A stretch of 64,000 nucleotides of DNA from Gautieria morchelliformis (lineage: Eukaryota > Basidiomycota > Agaricomycetes > Gomphales > Gomphaceae): the NCBI GenBank assembly GCA_015179125.1, contig WHVA01000190.1, positions 1 through 64,000 of the forward strand, given 5' to 3'. Positions 54,599-64,000 of this stretch are shown here, one piece after another. Within the stretch, counting starts at the first letter, position 1; every line of letters begins with the position of its first letter. The notes beneath the pieces were generated by a model. That model did no database searches, was not told the DNA's origin, and saw only the letters and a list, made by a program, of their open reading frames with translations. Both the position numbers and the translations under genes were made by a program.

Positions 54599-57500
54599 AT
54601 GGAACCAACACTGGCGAGGCTGAGAATGTATCAACAGAACCTGAACAAATATGACAAGGCCTAGTACGATCTCATCAACTCGGATGCGCACAAGGAGTGG
54701 GATGTCATTCTGCTACAGGAACCATACATTAACATGCTAGGCAACACCAAGGTGAACCACAACTGGCACGTGCTCTACCCTACATCTCACCTAATCAATG
54801 GAGCCGCAAAGTGCTCTGTCATACTGGTAAATGCCTTACTGGATACTAACGCGTGGTCACAGGTATCAGTCGAAGGGACGAATGACATCACAGCGATACA
54901 GATTCGACACCGCCAGGGCAAAATAACGATCTTCAATGTATATAATGACTGCGAACACTCGGCGACACTACAGGCCTTAGACGACTTTGTCAGAGTGGGG
55001 AGACGAAACATAATTCACCGCAAAACGGACTCCATGGTCTGGTGTGGCAATTTCAACAGACACCACCCCATGTGGGACGAGGAAAGAAACCATCATCTAT
55101 TCATGACCGATGCGACCAAGGTGGCGGAAGAGCTGATTTCTATGCTAGCCGACTACAATATGGTGATGGCACTCCCTAAGCGTCTCCCCACCCTGCAATC
55201 GATGTCAACTAAGAACTGGACGAGGGTCGACAATGTCTTCTGCACGGACTATATTATCGACACCATCATTGGCTGCGACACCTCCCCCGACAGGAGGGGA
55301 CCAGGCACTGACCACGTTCCTATCCTCACAACTATTGACATTGGCGTGGAAATCCAAAACCCGGAACCATTTCGCAACTTCAGGATGGTGGACTGGGGTG
55401 AGTTCAGAGAGCAGCTGGTGGAACGACTGGTGGAAGTGCCAGAGGTGAAGGAGCTGGAAGACATAGGTGAGTACAATGACATGATCAATGTGCTGATGAC
55501 TGCCATCCAGGACACCATCGACGCCGTGGTCCCGCTGTCGAAGCCAGTACCAGGTAGTGGAGCAAAGAGCTCACAGACCTCAAGAAGGCAAAAAATATGC
55601 TAAACCATCTATCTTATGTTCATCATGCTATCGCTGACGACCCAACCCACGAAGAGCACAGGGAGATCACCGATAGATACAGCAGGGCAATCAGCAAGGC
55701 CAAATCTCAACACTGGGCCGAATACCTGGAGGACCTCAATGATGGGCTACTGTAAACGGCAAACAGGTACATATCCCACCCAGCCATGGATGGGGGCAGG
55801 TCGAGGATCCCAACACTGCACATACCTGGGGCCGATGGAACCGACCACATAGCAGAAACAAATGAGGACAAAAGTGCCGCCCTCGCAGCGGCATTCTTCC
55901 CACCCAAACCATCTGAGTCACAGGTCCCGGCCAACTACAAGTATCCGAAACGAATCAAACACGGGTTTCAGATCCATGAGGCGCAGCTAAGGCGACAGCT
56001 GGACAAGCTAAAGCCCCACAAGGCACCTGGCGATGATGGGATTCCTAATGTTGTCCTGAAGGAGTCGGCGGACTTACTCACTGAGTATCTTTTATGCATC
56101 TTCCGAGCAACATTCGCGCTGAACACATACAGTGACAACTGGAGGTCCTGGATCACAGTTGTACTACGGAAACTGGGAAAAGCCAACTACGAGGCACCAA
56201 AATCATACCGTCCCATTGCCCTATACAATACGATCGGAAAACTCCTCATGGCGATAGTAGCAGAAGACATGGCATACCTGACGGAGAAGCACCAGCTCAT
56301 ACCAGCCACCCACTTTGGAGGGAGACCTGGCAGGATGACAACCGACTCCCTTCATCTAGCGGTCAACAAGATAAAAGGGGCGTGGAGGTGGAAAAAGGTA
56401 GGGGTCATGCTGTTCTTTGACATTGAGGGCGCGTTCCCGAACGCAGTCACGGACCGCCTGCTCCACAACATGAGGAAGTGCAAAATGCCAGAAACCTATG
56501 TGCTTTTTGTCGAGAGGATGCTGGCAGACAGACGTACCAGGCTGAAATTTGACGACTACCTATCGGACTGGGTCCACATAGACAACGGGATAGGGCAGGG
56601 CGACCTGCTGTCAATGATACTCTACCTCTACTACGACGCTGATCTAGTAGAGGTGGCATCGGGGAAGGGAAGGGCGGCGACGGCATATGTGGATGATGCC
56701 AACCTATACGCGGAAGGGGACACGTATGAGGAGGCGTATGAAGGCATCAGAGAAATGCTTCTCAAAAAAGGCAGGGCGGGAGAATGGATGCACACTCACC
56801 AGTCCAGGTTCGAGAAGAACAAATTCGCCGTGATTGGATTCTCGCGCTGCAGAGTCCCTGACCCCACCAGACCACACAAGACCATATGTGAACCAAGACC
56901 AAGCTTTGTCTACGAGGACGTGGTCATTCAGCCCTCGACAATGCACAAATTTCTGGGCATGCTCCTGGACGAGGAACTGAGGTGGAACGAGCAGGCGGAG
57001 AAGGCTGCAGCGAAGGCGGTAAAGTGGAGACTCCTAGTGCGCAGACTAACTAAGCCCTCCACAGGTGTCCGGGCGACGTATATGAGACAACTATATTGCG
57101 CGGTGGCTATACCAAAATTCACATACGCGGCGGATGTGTGGTACACGCCAATCCAGAGAATGGAAGGGAAGAAGAGGTCCACAGGCTCAGTGAAAATTGT
57201 GCGTAAATTAACGTCGATACAGTGCATTGCCACTATCGCTATCACCGGAGCCATGAGGACAACTGCCAGTGACATCCTCGAGGCACACGCCAATATAATG
57301 CCAATAGAACTGCTACTTCTAGGTGTATGTTACAAGGCAGTCAATCGCATGGTGACCCTCCCAAGGGCCCACCCTCTCCACCAGCCACTTTGCACGTGCG
57401 CCCGCCACCTAGTAAAGAGACACCCATCCCCGTTGCACACACTGACCCATATATTTGACATCACACCCGATACCTACGAGGAAATCCTACCCTTTGCACA

Positions 57501-58530
57501 AGTACCCGACGCGCCGCGGTGGTACACGACTGAGATAGCGGCCACGAGGATAGAATCCAAGGAGGGCGAGGCGACCAGCACGGCTGACGTGATGATATAC
57601 ACGGACAGATCAGGCACCGAGGGTGGGGCAGGCGCTGCGGCGTTGTTGTACAGGGAGGGTAGGAAAAAGGTGACCTTGGGGTACCGCCTCGGCCCGCTAA
57701 CTGAGCACACTACCTACGAGGCGGAGGCGGTCGGAGTGCTTCTAGGACTGGAACTACTGAGGTGCGAGAGAGGGGTCAGAAAGGCCGCGGTCCTCCTCGA
57801 CAATCAGGGGGTGATACAGGCGATAGGGAAGGTACGTCTGAGGCCAGGACAACACATCCTGAGCCAGGTGCATGACACGGCTACCAGGATGGCGACACCG
57901 ACACGAAGGCGCAAGATGGATCTGGATGTAGCCTGGATATCGGGACATGATGGGGTGGGGGGCAACGAGGAGGCAGACACTGAGGCGAAAAAGGCAGTGT
58001 TAAACGTCGCTCACCAGATAAGTGGTCTCCCGCCCCTCCTGGAGGCTGAACCTCTTCCATGCAGCACGGTGGCCGCGAGACAGGCCTTCAGGACGGGGAC
58101 AAAACAGAGCTGGAGGCTGAGGTGGCAGTGATCCCCCCGATATGCGAGACTATTGAAGATCAACGGCAAGATGCCCTCTAGCAACTACCTCGCGGATACG
58201 GCCAGGATGACCAGAGCCCAATGCAGCCTAATCACCCAGTTGAGAACAAGCCACGCCCCGCTTAACAAGCACCTCCACAGGATCAAGAGGGTGCCCTTGC
58301 AGCTCTGTCCCACTTGCACTAAGGCCGACGAGTCGGTCCACCACTTCCTATTCGAATGCCGGACATACGAGTACGCCAGACACAGGCTGAGGAGAAAGCT
58401 AGGGCGAAAATCAACGTCAATCAGGGAACTGCTAGGGAAGCCAGCGGGCATGCTAGCACTGCTGAACTATGTGGCTGCTACAGGCAGATTAAAAGCAACC
58501 TTCGGTGATGTATCTCCCCCACCCATATGA
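54599..58530 (+). pseudogene. LINE ORF2: endonuclease, RT, RNase H
   Basis: ATG 54599 (MEPTLARLRMYQQNLNKYD), TAG at 54662-54664, then DVILLQEPYIN (endonuclease Glu), WCGNFNRHHPMWD (usual GDFN is GNFN) and GTDHVPILTTI. A frameshift near 55600 and TAA at 55753-55755 follow. The RT domain (55786-58131 frame) has YRPIALYNTIGKLLMAIVAE, FFDIEGAFPN, GIGQGDLLSMILYLYYDADL and the catalytic AYVDDANLYAEG. RNase H begins YTDRSGTEGG (usual YTDGS), with TYEAEAVG, VLLDNQG and GNEEADTEAKK. A break at 58131 precedes the C-terminal segment with CPTCTKADESVHHFLFEC, ending at 58530. Loss of the endonuclease Asp and the stops make it inactive. RT primes reverse transcription at the nicked target. Confidence 0.92.
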
Positions 58531-59049
58531 CAAGATAATCCACCGATTCAGGCAGGGAAACGCGTCTGAGGAGCGCGATACGCGCAAGCATCGGATACCA
58601 ACAAGACCTCTATTAGACACAAATACACATAACCGGCCCCTTGTCATGATCACACAATAACACTTTCGCTTTCCAAGCTCGTGCAACGGCGGGAACCGAC
58701 TCGACGCAGCAAGCCCATGAAGACCCTCGGACCTCTTTATATTCTTTGACTGCGGTGCTCACTCCCGTCGTGCTAGACCGCCTCGGCGGCCGAGCACTTA
58801 CGAAGCCAGACCACCTACACTAGGGATCAACCACCCGGGGAGAGTGAGTACCTTACCTCACAAGAGAGGGGGGCGGAAAACGGCTCAAGGAGCTGGGCTG
58901 CCGGGGGGCATGGAGCTCGTCGGCAGTGCATCACTCGAGGACGCAGGGGTTGGGAATCCCAGGGAGAGAGGGGAAAGGCCCACCTTTTGTAGGCACAGTG
59001 CGTGTAGCGACCACCATAGGCTTAGCCTGAGGTCGAATAAAATGACTAT

Positions 59050-59083
59050 AAAAAAAAAAAGAAAAAAAAAAAGAAAAAAAGGT
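59050..59083 (+). repeat. A-rich tail of the LINE
   Basis: About 30 bases of A with interspersed G, directly before the 9-bp TSD copy GTCGCGGCC at 59084. Confidence 0.95.
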
Positions 59084-59167
59084 GTCGCGGCCAAGACCAA
59101 TATGATACTACAGGATTCAGCCCCTTCATCTTGGTATGAGCTGGACCCAATTGATGAAGGTCCGCAG
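59084..59167 (+). pseudogene. RRM gene copy B, last-exon piece between two insertions
   Basis: Same sequence as copy A 18591-18674: the frame SSWYELDPIDEGPQ follows after correcting a C4 run shared by both copies. It is bounded by the LINE on the left and the 1.06-kb insertion on the right. Confidence 0.88.
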
Positions 59168-60231
59168 TTTTGGATTAAGGTGTTAATTAGTGCCTTTCAA
59201 CGAATAGAATCTATTGCTCAGTGACTGGAACCACTGTGTTCGCCCCTCTTCTGTGTGCTGACTAAGCCCTTCGAGGCGCGTCCAGCACTGATGAATGAGA
59301 GTCACGTGACCGTGTCGACAGAAGAACAGTGTCGATCCAAGGGATAACCAAATCAAAAGCATTCACTTTTAAGGTAGTATAGTGTAAACAGTGATAGTAG
59401 ACCCTCGACGAAGATTTGGAATAAACTATCAAGATCTGAGCTCTGTAGCTATCAAACAAGACTACAGCAATTTCAGGAGGCAGAATAATCGATTCTGGAT
59501 GATTTCGTTCGTACATTTGTACTAGCTATTTATACTATGTTGATAGTAACTACTAGTGTTCAAGATATTAGACAGATGGGTCGAAAAACTGTTTGTGGCT
59601 AAGGGGTGACTAATTTATAGTCATAAAGTCATGGGGTGATGGGGATGGTGTCAGGATTGTCTGGGCTTTGGAATAGAGATCTGTACCTAGTATACAAAGC
59701 CCCTGTCCACATGATGTTAAGATAGTAATCAGTCAGACGTGTCATGGGGTTCAAATAGAAAAATGGAGTTGAGTTTACCCTGCCCAGCATATATGTTGGG
59801 CTTGGAGATGGGGCCGCTGTCTCTGTGCCCTTTCTGTGGGGCAGCTAATTGAGTATGTGTACTGCGGATGTCATTCTCAGGTCGCTCCACAGCACCCTAT
59901 ATTCCTGCGCAGTCTATTGTCCTCTGCGGCGTTTGGTGCCCGCACCCCTCGGTGCCTATGGCATGGCGCCTGTCGACGTCATGGCTGATGCCATCACTCG
60001 ATAGGCGCGCCGTCCCTGATCGACCGCACATGGTCAATGCTCGAACTTCTGTACATTACCCGATCTATGGGTAATATAGCATGTTGTAAATTTGTGTGAT
60101 CGTCGTCTGCGCCGACGTCTATCATAAATGTCATTTCTGTTTCTTTTTGATTTTTTTTCTTTTTTTCTTTCTTTATTAGTTTCTTCTATATATAAATGAT
60201 TTGAAATGAGATAGTTGCGTTTATCACAACA
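59168..60231. mobile_element. Unidentified 1.06-kb insertion in RRM gene copy B
   Basis: Flanked by CGCAG at 59163-59167 and 60232-60236; copy A has the site once (18670-18674). It starts TTTTGGATTAAGG and ends TTTATCACAACA. Read on the minus strand it opens TGTTGTGATAAAC, like an LTR, but the other end lacks CA. A T-rich tract lies at about 60140-60175. No coding capacity. A relative of its right end occurs at 35340-35356. Confidence 0.8.
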
Positions 60232-60305
60232 CGCAGGTGCCCCAAGTGGTCCAGACACCGGTCAACATCATTAACTTGCCCAGTGACTGTGAGTTCATAT
60301 CATGA
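60232..60305 (+). pseudogene. RRM gene copy B, final codons
   Basis: VPQVVQTPVNIINLPSDCEF followed by IS and TGA (60303-60305). This segment is uninterrupted here and serves as the empty site for the tnp2 element of copy A. Confidence 0.85.
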
Positions 60306-60790
60306 GAGTGAAGAGGATACCTAGAGTATATAAAACAACTCGCTACTTAAAACTACATATAATTTTGAGTTTGGCGTTGCGTCCCCTGCAACGATATTAC
60401 ACCCAGGAGCCCCGGCCCCGAGCCTCGCAAGGCTTGGTCTGAACTATGTGAGCCTGAGCCAGGTGAGCCGAGGCGGGCAGAACACTAATTTGGATCAAGA
60501 GGTGCCTCGGAATCTATTCCGCTCGAGGAGGTGTTGATGTGGTGCCGGGCTCAGATAGGATCTCATTGCCCACGTGCTGCCTCGGCTCGGCTCGGTGACT
60601 CAGTCTACGATCGAGCACGTGCGTTGGATGCTTCGCGTACTCGCGTGTACGCACGTATGTCCGCCTCGGTAAACTCGGATTGGACTCGTGAGTGAACATA
60701 ATTATGTTGATATGAAAGTATAATCCATAGCTCATAGTTACAACAATCATCGCTTCCAGCAGTACTCTACTCTACTCTACTCTAGTAGTC
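60306..60790 (+). repeat. Segmental duplicate flank B (pairs with 24204-24690)
   Basis: Non-coding 3' flank of the RRM gene, nearly identical to copy A and ending in the same (TCTAC)n microsatellite. After it, copy B runs into the third 7TM unit, whereas copy A runs into unrelated DNA, so the duplication ends at the microsatellite. Confidence 0.9.
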
Positions 60791-60869
60791 TACTTAGTCT
60801 ACCACTCAGTATCTACTCTAGTTACTCTATACTCCATCACTATCATTGGTACCTGATATATCATACAGA

Positions 60870-61502
60870 GCTAAGTAGATACGCCAGTGATTGAAGTGCC
60901 AGATAGGCCCAATATCTCCGAGCTGGCTCAGTTTCTTCCCCTTGTCGCGTCGGGAACGCGGCTCGATCGAGAACTGAAGTACTACTAGTAGCCACAGTGC
61001 TACTTTCCCAGCACTGCCAGTGGCGCCTTACTCAGATTATAGATTACTACTTCACTATATCCTCGCCATGTCCACCGTGTGATGTGAGGCGTTGAGAAAT
61101 TCAATGCATGCAAATCGATGTTGGTCGGAGTCGATCGGGTTGCGAATCTGGTTCACCAGACAGCCACGTCGCTTCCTGCTGCGTACCATTTTTGACGTAA
61201 CTATCTATCTCTGGCTCTTTCTTCAATCATGGCAATTATCGTCCAGTGTTTTCCAAGAGAGTCGTGGCACCAGGGTCCAGAACTATAACCCCACGGTCCA
61301 GAACTATAAGCCCAGGGTCCAGAACTATAAGCTCACGCGCGCATTACTTATAGAACGGTTGACTTTAATGTCGAGTCGGTATCGCAAGTGATGGATAACG
61401 ACATCATATCAAACATAACAAGGAGGTCAAGTCCAGGTATAATAATTAACAGTCACAGTCCCTCTTCGCCTAGAATCTACCTGCCTCATTCTTGTGTGTA
61501 GA
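60870..61502 (+). repeat. Leader of 7TM unit III
   Basis: Same blocks as units I and II (GATAGGCCCAAT, GTCGCGTCGGGAACG, GGAGTCGATCGGGTTGCGAA, GTCGTGGCACC). Here GGTCCAGAACTATAA is repeated three times in tandem at 61275-61332, while the other units have it once. Confidence 0.8.
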
Positions 61503-63180
61503 ATGTCTGTCGCTTCTCAATCATTTGTTACAACGGCAAAATCAGGCCAGTGCTAATACGCAAGTGACAGATGCATCTAATTAATGCGTTCTTAAAGCAG
61601 AGCTCACCATGACGGAGTACTCAGTGCTGGCATCGTTGGTGCTCTTCTTGTATGACCATGGTGAGGAGATTTTTGATGTTCGAAGACTTTAACTAATACG
61701 AGACAGCTATAACCTTCGATGCTGAGGTTAGTTCGGCCTTCGCAAGATGCCATATTATTTCTTAGACATACTTCAGGTCATGAATATTTGGAGCGGCCCG
61801 CGCACATTGGGAAAGCTACTGTTTCTATGGGTCAGTCTGTACCCCCTGTGATTTTCTTGAAATAAACTCCCCAGGCCCATAGACTCGTTATTTCGGGCTT
61901 TCCTCGCTTATCATTGAAGTCACAGGTGCGTCTGTGTCTTCGACTCTCCATATAAAGTTACCGACAATGTGGGGATCAAGGGACGTTTCACGGATCCCTG
62001 TCGAATAAGGTGTGCACATAAGATTAGCGTGATCAACGCGACACTATGCTTATCAGTTCCTCTCTTCACAGTTGTAAGTGCAGAAAATGTCAGTATTATA
62101 ACACCGCATCAGAATATTATTGTCCCAGCTGCAGTGCTTTCTTTTGGTGGGAAGTTCTGTCGTACGTCCATATTTGATACATTGTATGGACTTAGATTGA
62201 AAAAAGTAACAGCATTTTAATTGCGAATGTCAGTGTAGACAGTGAGTATAAACAAGTTCATACATGTTAGTTTACTGTAAATATGACTAACCTTAAGCAT
62301 TCCAGTCCTCCTCCTGACCCGTGTATGTTCCCTATCGCATACATTCAGACTACTGGGACGTAATTGTTTCACAGGTCTATGCCGTTTATAATCGCCAAAA
62401 ACACCTTTTATATGGCATGGCTTCTTTCCGATTGATCACAGCTGTCGCCACTTTAGTCATTCAGGTGTTCTACGTACCGGCCGGTGAGGACCCCCACATC
62501 AACATCCTGCCCGATCATTTCTAATCGTCCGACAGGTGTTGGATTACCTCCTGTTCACAACTTGACTGGCTGCTTCATTCCTTCGGCGTCAAGAAATTTA
62601 GCGGCTTCTTTCGTTCCTTCCCTTGCAAACGCAGTCGTCCTATGCCTTTTCATGCTTTACAAACAGTGGGACAGGCACAGGAACGACATTGGTTCATCCC
62701 AACTTAAGTGCCTCGTTCAAGACAGGTCAGCCTTTTGTCTGTCTAAACATTTTCATCTAGCCCCTCTGACATTGAGCTAGTTTGATCTACTTTTTTTGGT
62801 AATATTAATGTCTTCTTTCTCCGGCACAATAGTGACATGTGCTTCGCAGTACATTGGCTGTGCATCTGACGAACTTGCTGATGTTTTACATGGCTCCTCT
62901 TGGTCTTGCAGTAATGGCCATTGGGTAAGTCACTTCTTTTTGATCAGAAGAGGTGGTAGTGATATTATTTTCAAGATGGGAATTTGCAATACCTTGCACT
63001 ATGGGCTGTCGTCTACTTCTCAACATGTTGAACCACTACGGTTCTGTACAACAGACAATCCTACTTCAAAGTCGTCACAAGCTACCTGTTGTCAGACCTG
63101 CGCATGCAGAGTCTATCTCCCAGGGATGTTAAGCCGCCTGTGGTCGCTGTGAAAGAATGCATTGGCAGCTGACGGCACTG
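61503..63180 (+). pseudogene. DUF6533-type seven-helix protein gene, copy III
   Basis: ATG 61503; exon 1 ends at the LYDH motif (about 61661); 20-nt micro-exon 61707-61726 (ITFDAE); 54-nt exon starting about 61777 (VMNIWSGPRTLGKLLFLW). Later exons: VYAVYNRQKHLLYGMASFRL with VIQVFYVPA (about 62377-62485); GVGLPPVHNLTGCFIPSASR and AVVLCLFMLYKQWDRHRNDI (62536-62725); and a last exon with WEFAIPCTMGCRLLLNMLNH (about 62950-63050). Small indels shift several joins, and the initial ATG is out of frame with the conserved part of exon 1, as in the other copies. No gene X follows; unit III ends near 63260. Confidence 0.75.
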
Positions 63181-63245
63181 GCAGCACCGTAGTAGATACT
63201 ACATTGACCATACCTTGCAACGGTTGTGTTTCAGGAAAAGTGCTC

Positions 63246-64000
63246 AGATCTATGTGCTCGGCTAGATGACTTCATCAGGAAAACCGAACAGCATGTATAT
63301 ACCATATATACCATATATACCTCTTATACCGCGGCTATGTGAGCCTCGGTTTAAGACACTGCACACCCCACCTTACCATATAGTGGATCTGGGATTTATA
63401 TATACTGTATATACCATATATACTGTACATATTCCATATTTATGGATGGCATGTATATATGGCATGCGGAAGAAGCAGAGGTGGAAGCAGAAGCAGAAAC
63501 AGAAGCAGAAGCAGAAGGAAGCAGAAGTGGAATTGGGAGTGGAGTAAACAGACCTGGAAAAAGGGGTGTCTCCTGACAATTGTAGCCTTTTCTTGTTTCC
63601 AATGGATCCCAAAATATAACTGATATATCCAGAAGGGTTCTGTAGTATTGTTAATCACAATTGGTCAGATGAATTGTAAGGGCAATTCTCATGAAGCAGC
63701 AGAGATCACATGGCTGGCAGAGGATGATTCAAAGAATGAATAAAATACTATACATGACATGTGACTCACCTAGCAGCGGAGGATCCAAAGAGGAAAAGCT
63801 GTGGCACTGGAGGCATAGTAAAATTTTATGCCTTGGGAAATACACTAGAAATTCTAAAGATATTCCATATTTCCTCAAAAATACCCAATTCAGGCAATTG
63901 GATGAAAATTTATTGTTTTTCTTGTTAGTTACAGTATTGAGAATAAAGCTAGTAGAAATATTATTCCAACTTCTAATAGAAGTCAAATCGAGTGAGGTCT
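63246..64000. other. AT-rich and microsatellite DNA, no supported gene
   Basis: 63293-63325 and 63395-63440 consist of TATACCATATATAC-type repeats, and 63471-63535 is a (GAAGCA)n-like tract. Minus-strand frames here are low-complexity or short (63986-63729) and show no family. Confidence 0.5.
63471..63535 (+). repeat. (GAAGCA)n microsatellite
   Basis: About ten imperfect GAAGCA units. It is followed by GACCTGGAAAAAGGGGTGTC and TCCTGAC, the reverse complement of which resembles the start of the stretch at 28485-28520. Confidence 0.85.

Larger units (their letters stand above)
51926..59083 (+). mobile_element. Near full-length Tad-like LINE, 7.16 kb
   Basis: Flanked by GTCGCGGCC at 51917-51925 and 59084-59092, a 9-bp TSD. 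Copy A of the RRM gene (18591-18599) has the site once. Organisation: short 5' UTR, ORF1 (gag-like, zinc knuckles), ORF2 (endonuclease, RT, RNase H, CCHC), about 550 bp of 3' UTR and an A-rich tail (59051-59080) broken by G residues. A solo LTR (53971-54404) interrupts the ORF1/ORF2 boundary. Because the 5' end reaches past the ORF1 start, it is probably full length, though not active now. Confidence 0.95.

Overview
This window looks like a repeat-dense stretch of a fungal nuclear genome, most likely an Agaricomycete (mushroom-forming basidiomycete). The evidence is short spliceosomal introns in almost every gene, a Plavaka transposase, a tnp2-type CACTA-like transposase, three to five DUF6533-type seven-helix genes, a DUF7137-type secreted/membrane protein, a PigL_N/STAND-N-like protein, and Tad-like LINEs with RNase H. 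The species cannot be named from the sequence. I see no rRNA, CRISPR, plasmid or viral genes. No clearly new biological system stands out. The most informative content is a layered record of transposon insertions, several with exact target-site duplications (TSDs), plus a few odd host-gene structures.

Layout. 0-0.4 kb: open reading frame of unknown function running off the left edge. 1.3-5.6 kb: Plavaka transposase gene on the minus strand. 5.95-6.7 kb: DUF7137-type gene lacking its first exon. 7.5 kb: small Plavaka relic. 8.15-9.0 kb: compact four-exon PigL_N-like gene with a tandemly duplicated exon-intron module. 10.2-11.3 kb: palindrome and a pair of direct repeats. 12.2-16.05 kb: a C-terminal transposon-protein relic, a Ty3/gypsy integrase split by a solo LTR that is itself split by a second solo LTR, a minus-strand gypsy RT/RNase H piece, and a 5'-truncated LINE with a poly(A) tail.

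16.3-24.7 kb (copy A) and 48.4-60.8 kb (copy B) are two copies of one two-RRM RNA-binding protein gene plus its downstream flank. Copy A's last exon is cut by a 5.46-kb tnp2 element, which carries a solo LTR. Copy B's last exon is cut by a 7.16-kb LINE (also carrying a solo LTR of the same family) and by a 1.06-kb unidentified insertion. Copy B also carries a hAT-type MITE exactly at a splice acceptor. Each copy supplies the empty site for the other's insertions.

24.7-31.5 kb: mostly non-coding, with GC-rich degenerate tandem repeats and a large inverted repeat built from LTR-related sequence. 31.8-34.8 kb: gypsy integrase-chromodomain remnant, an antisense cysteine-rich/coiled-coil gene, and an LTR. 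36.2-41.9 kb: Ty1/copia element with both LTRs, inactivated mainly by in-frame TGA codons and interrupted by a 1.2-kb hAT element. 41.9-48.2 kb and 60.9-63.2 kb: three copies of a DUF6533-type gene and a second 7TM gene, arranged as a degenerate segmental repeat. 63.2-64 kb: AT-rich and microsatellite DNA.

Almost every gene here is degenerate. The best candidates for a functional host gene are the PigL_N-like gene at 8.15-9.0 kb and possibly the DUF7137-type gene.
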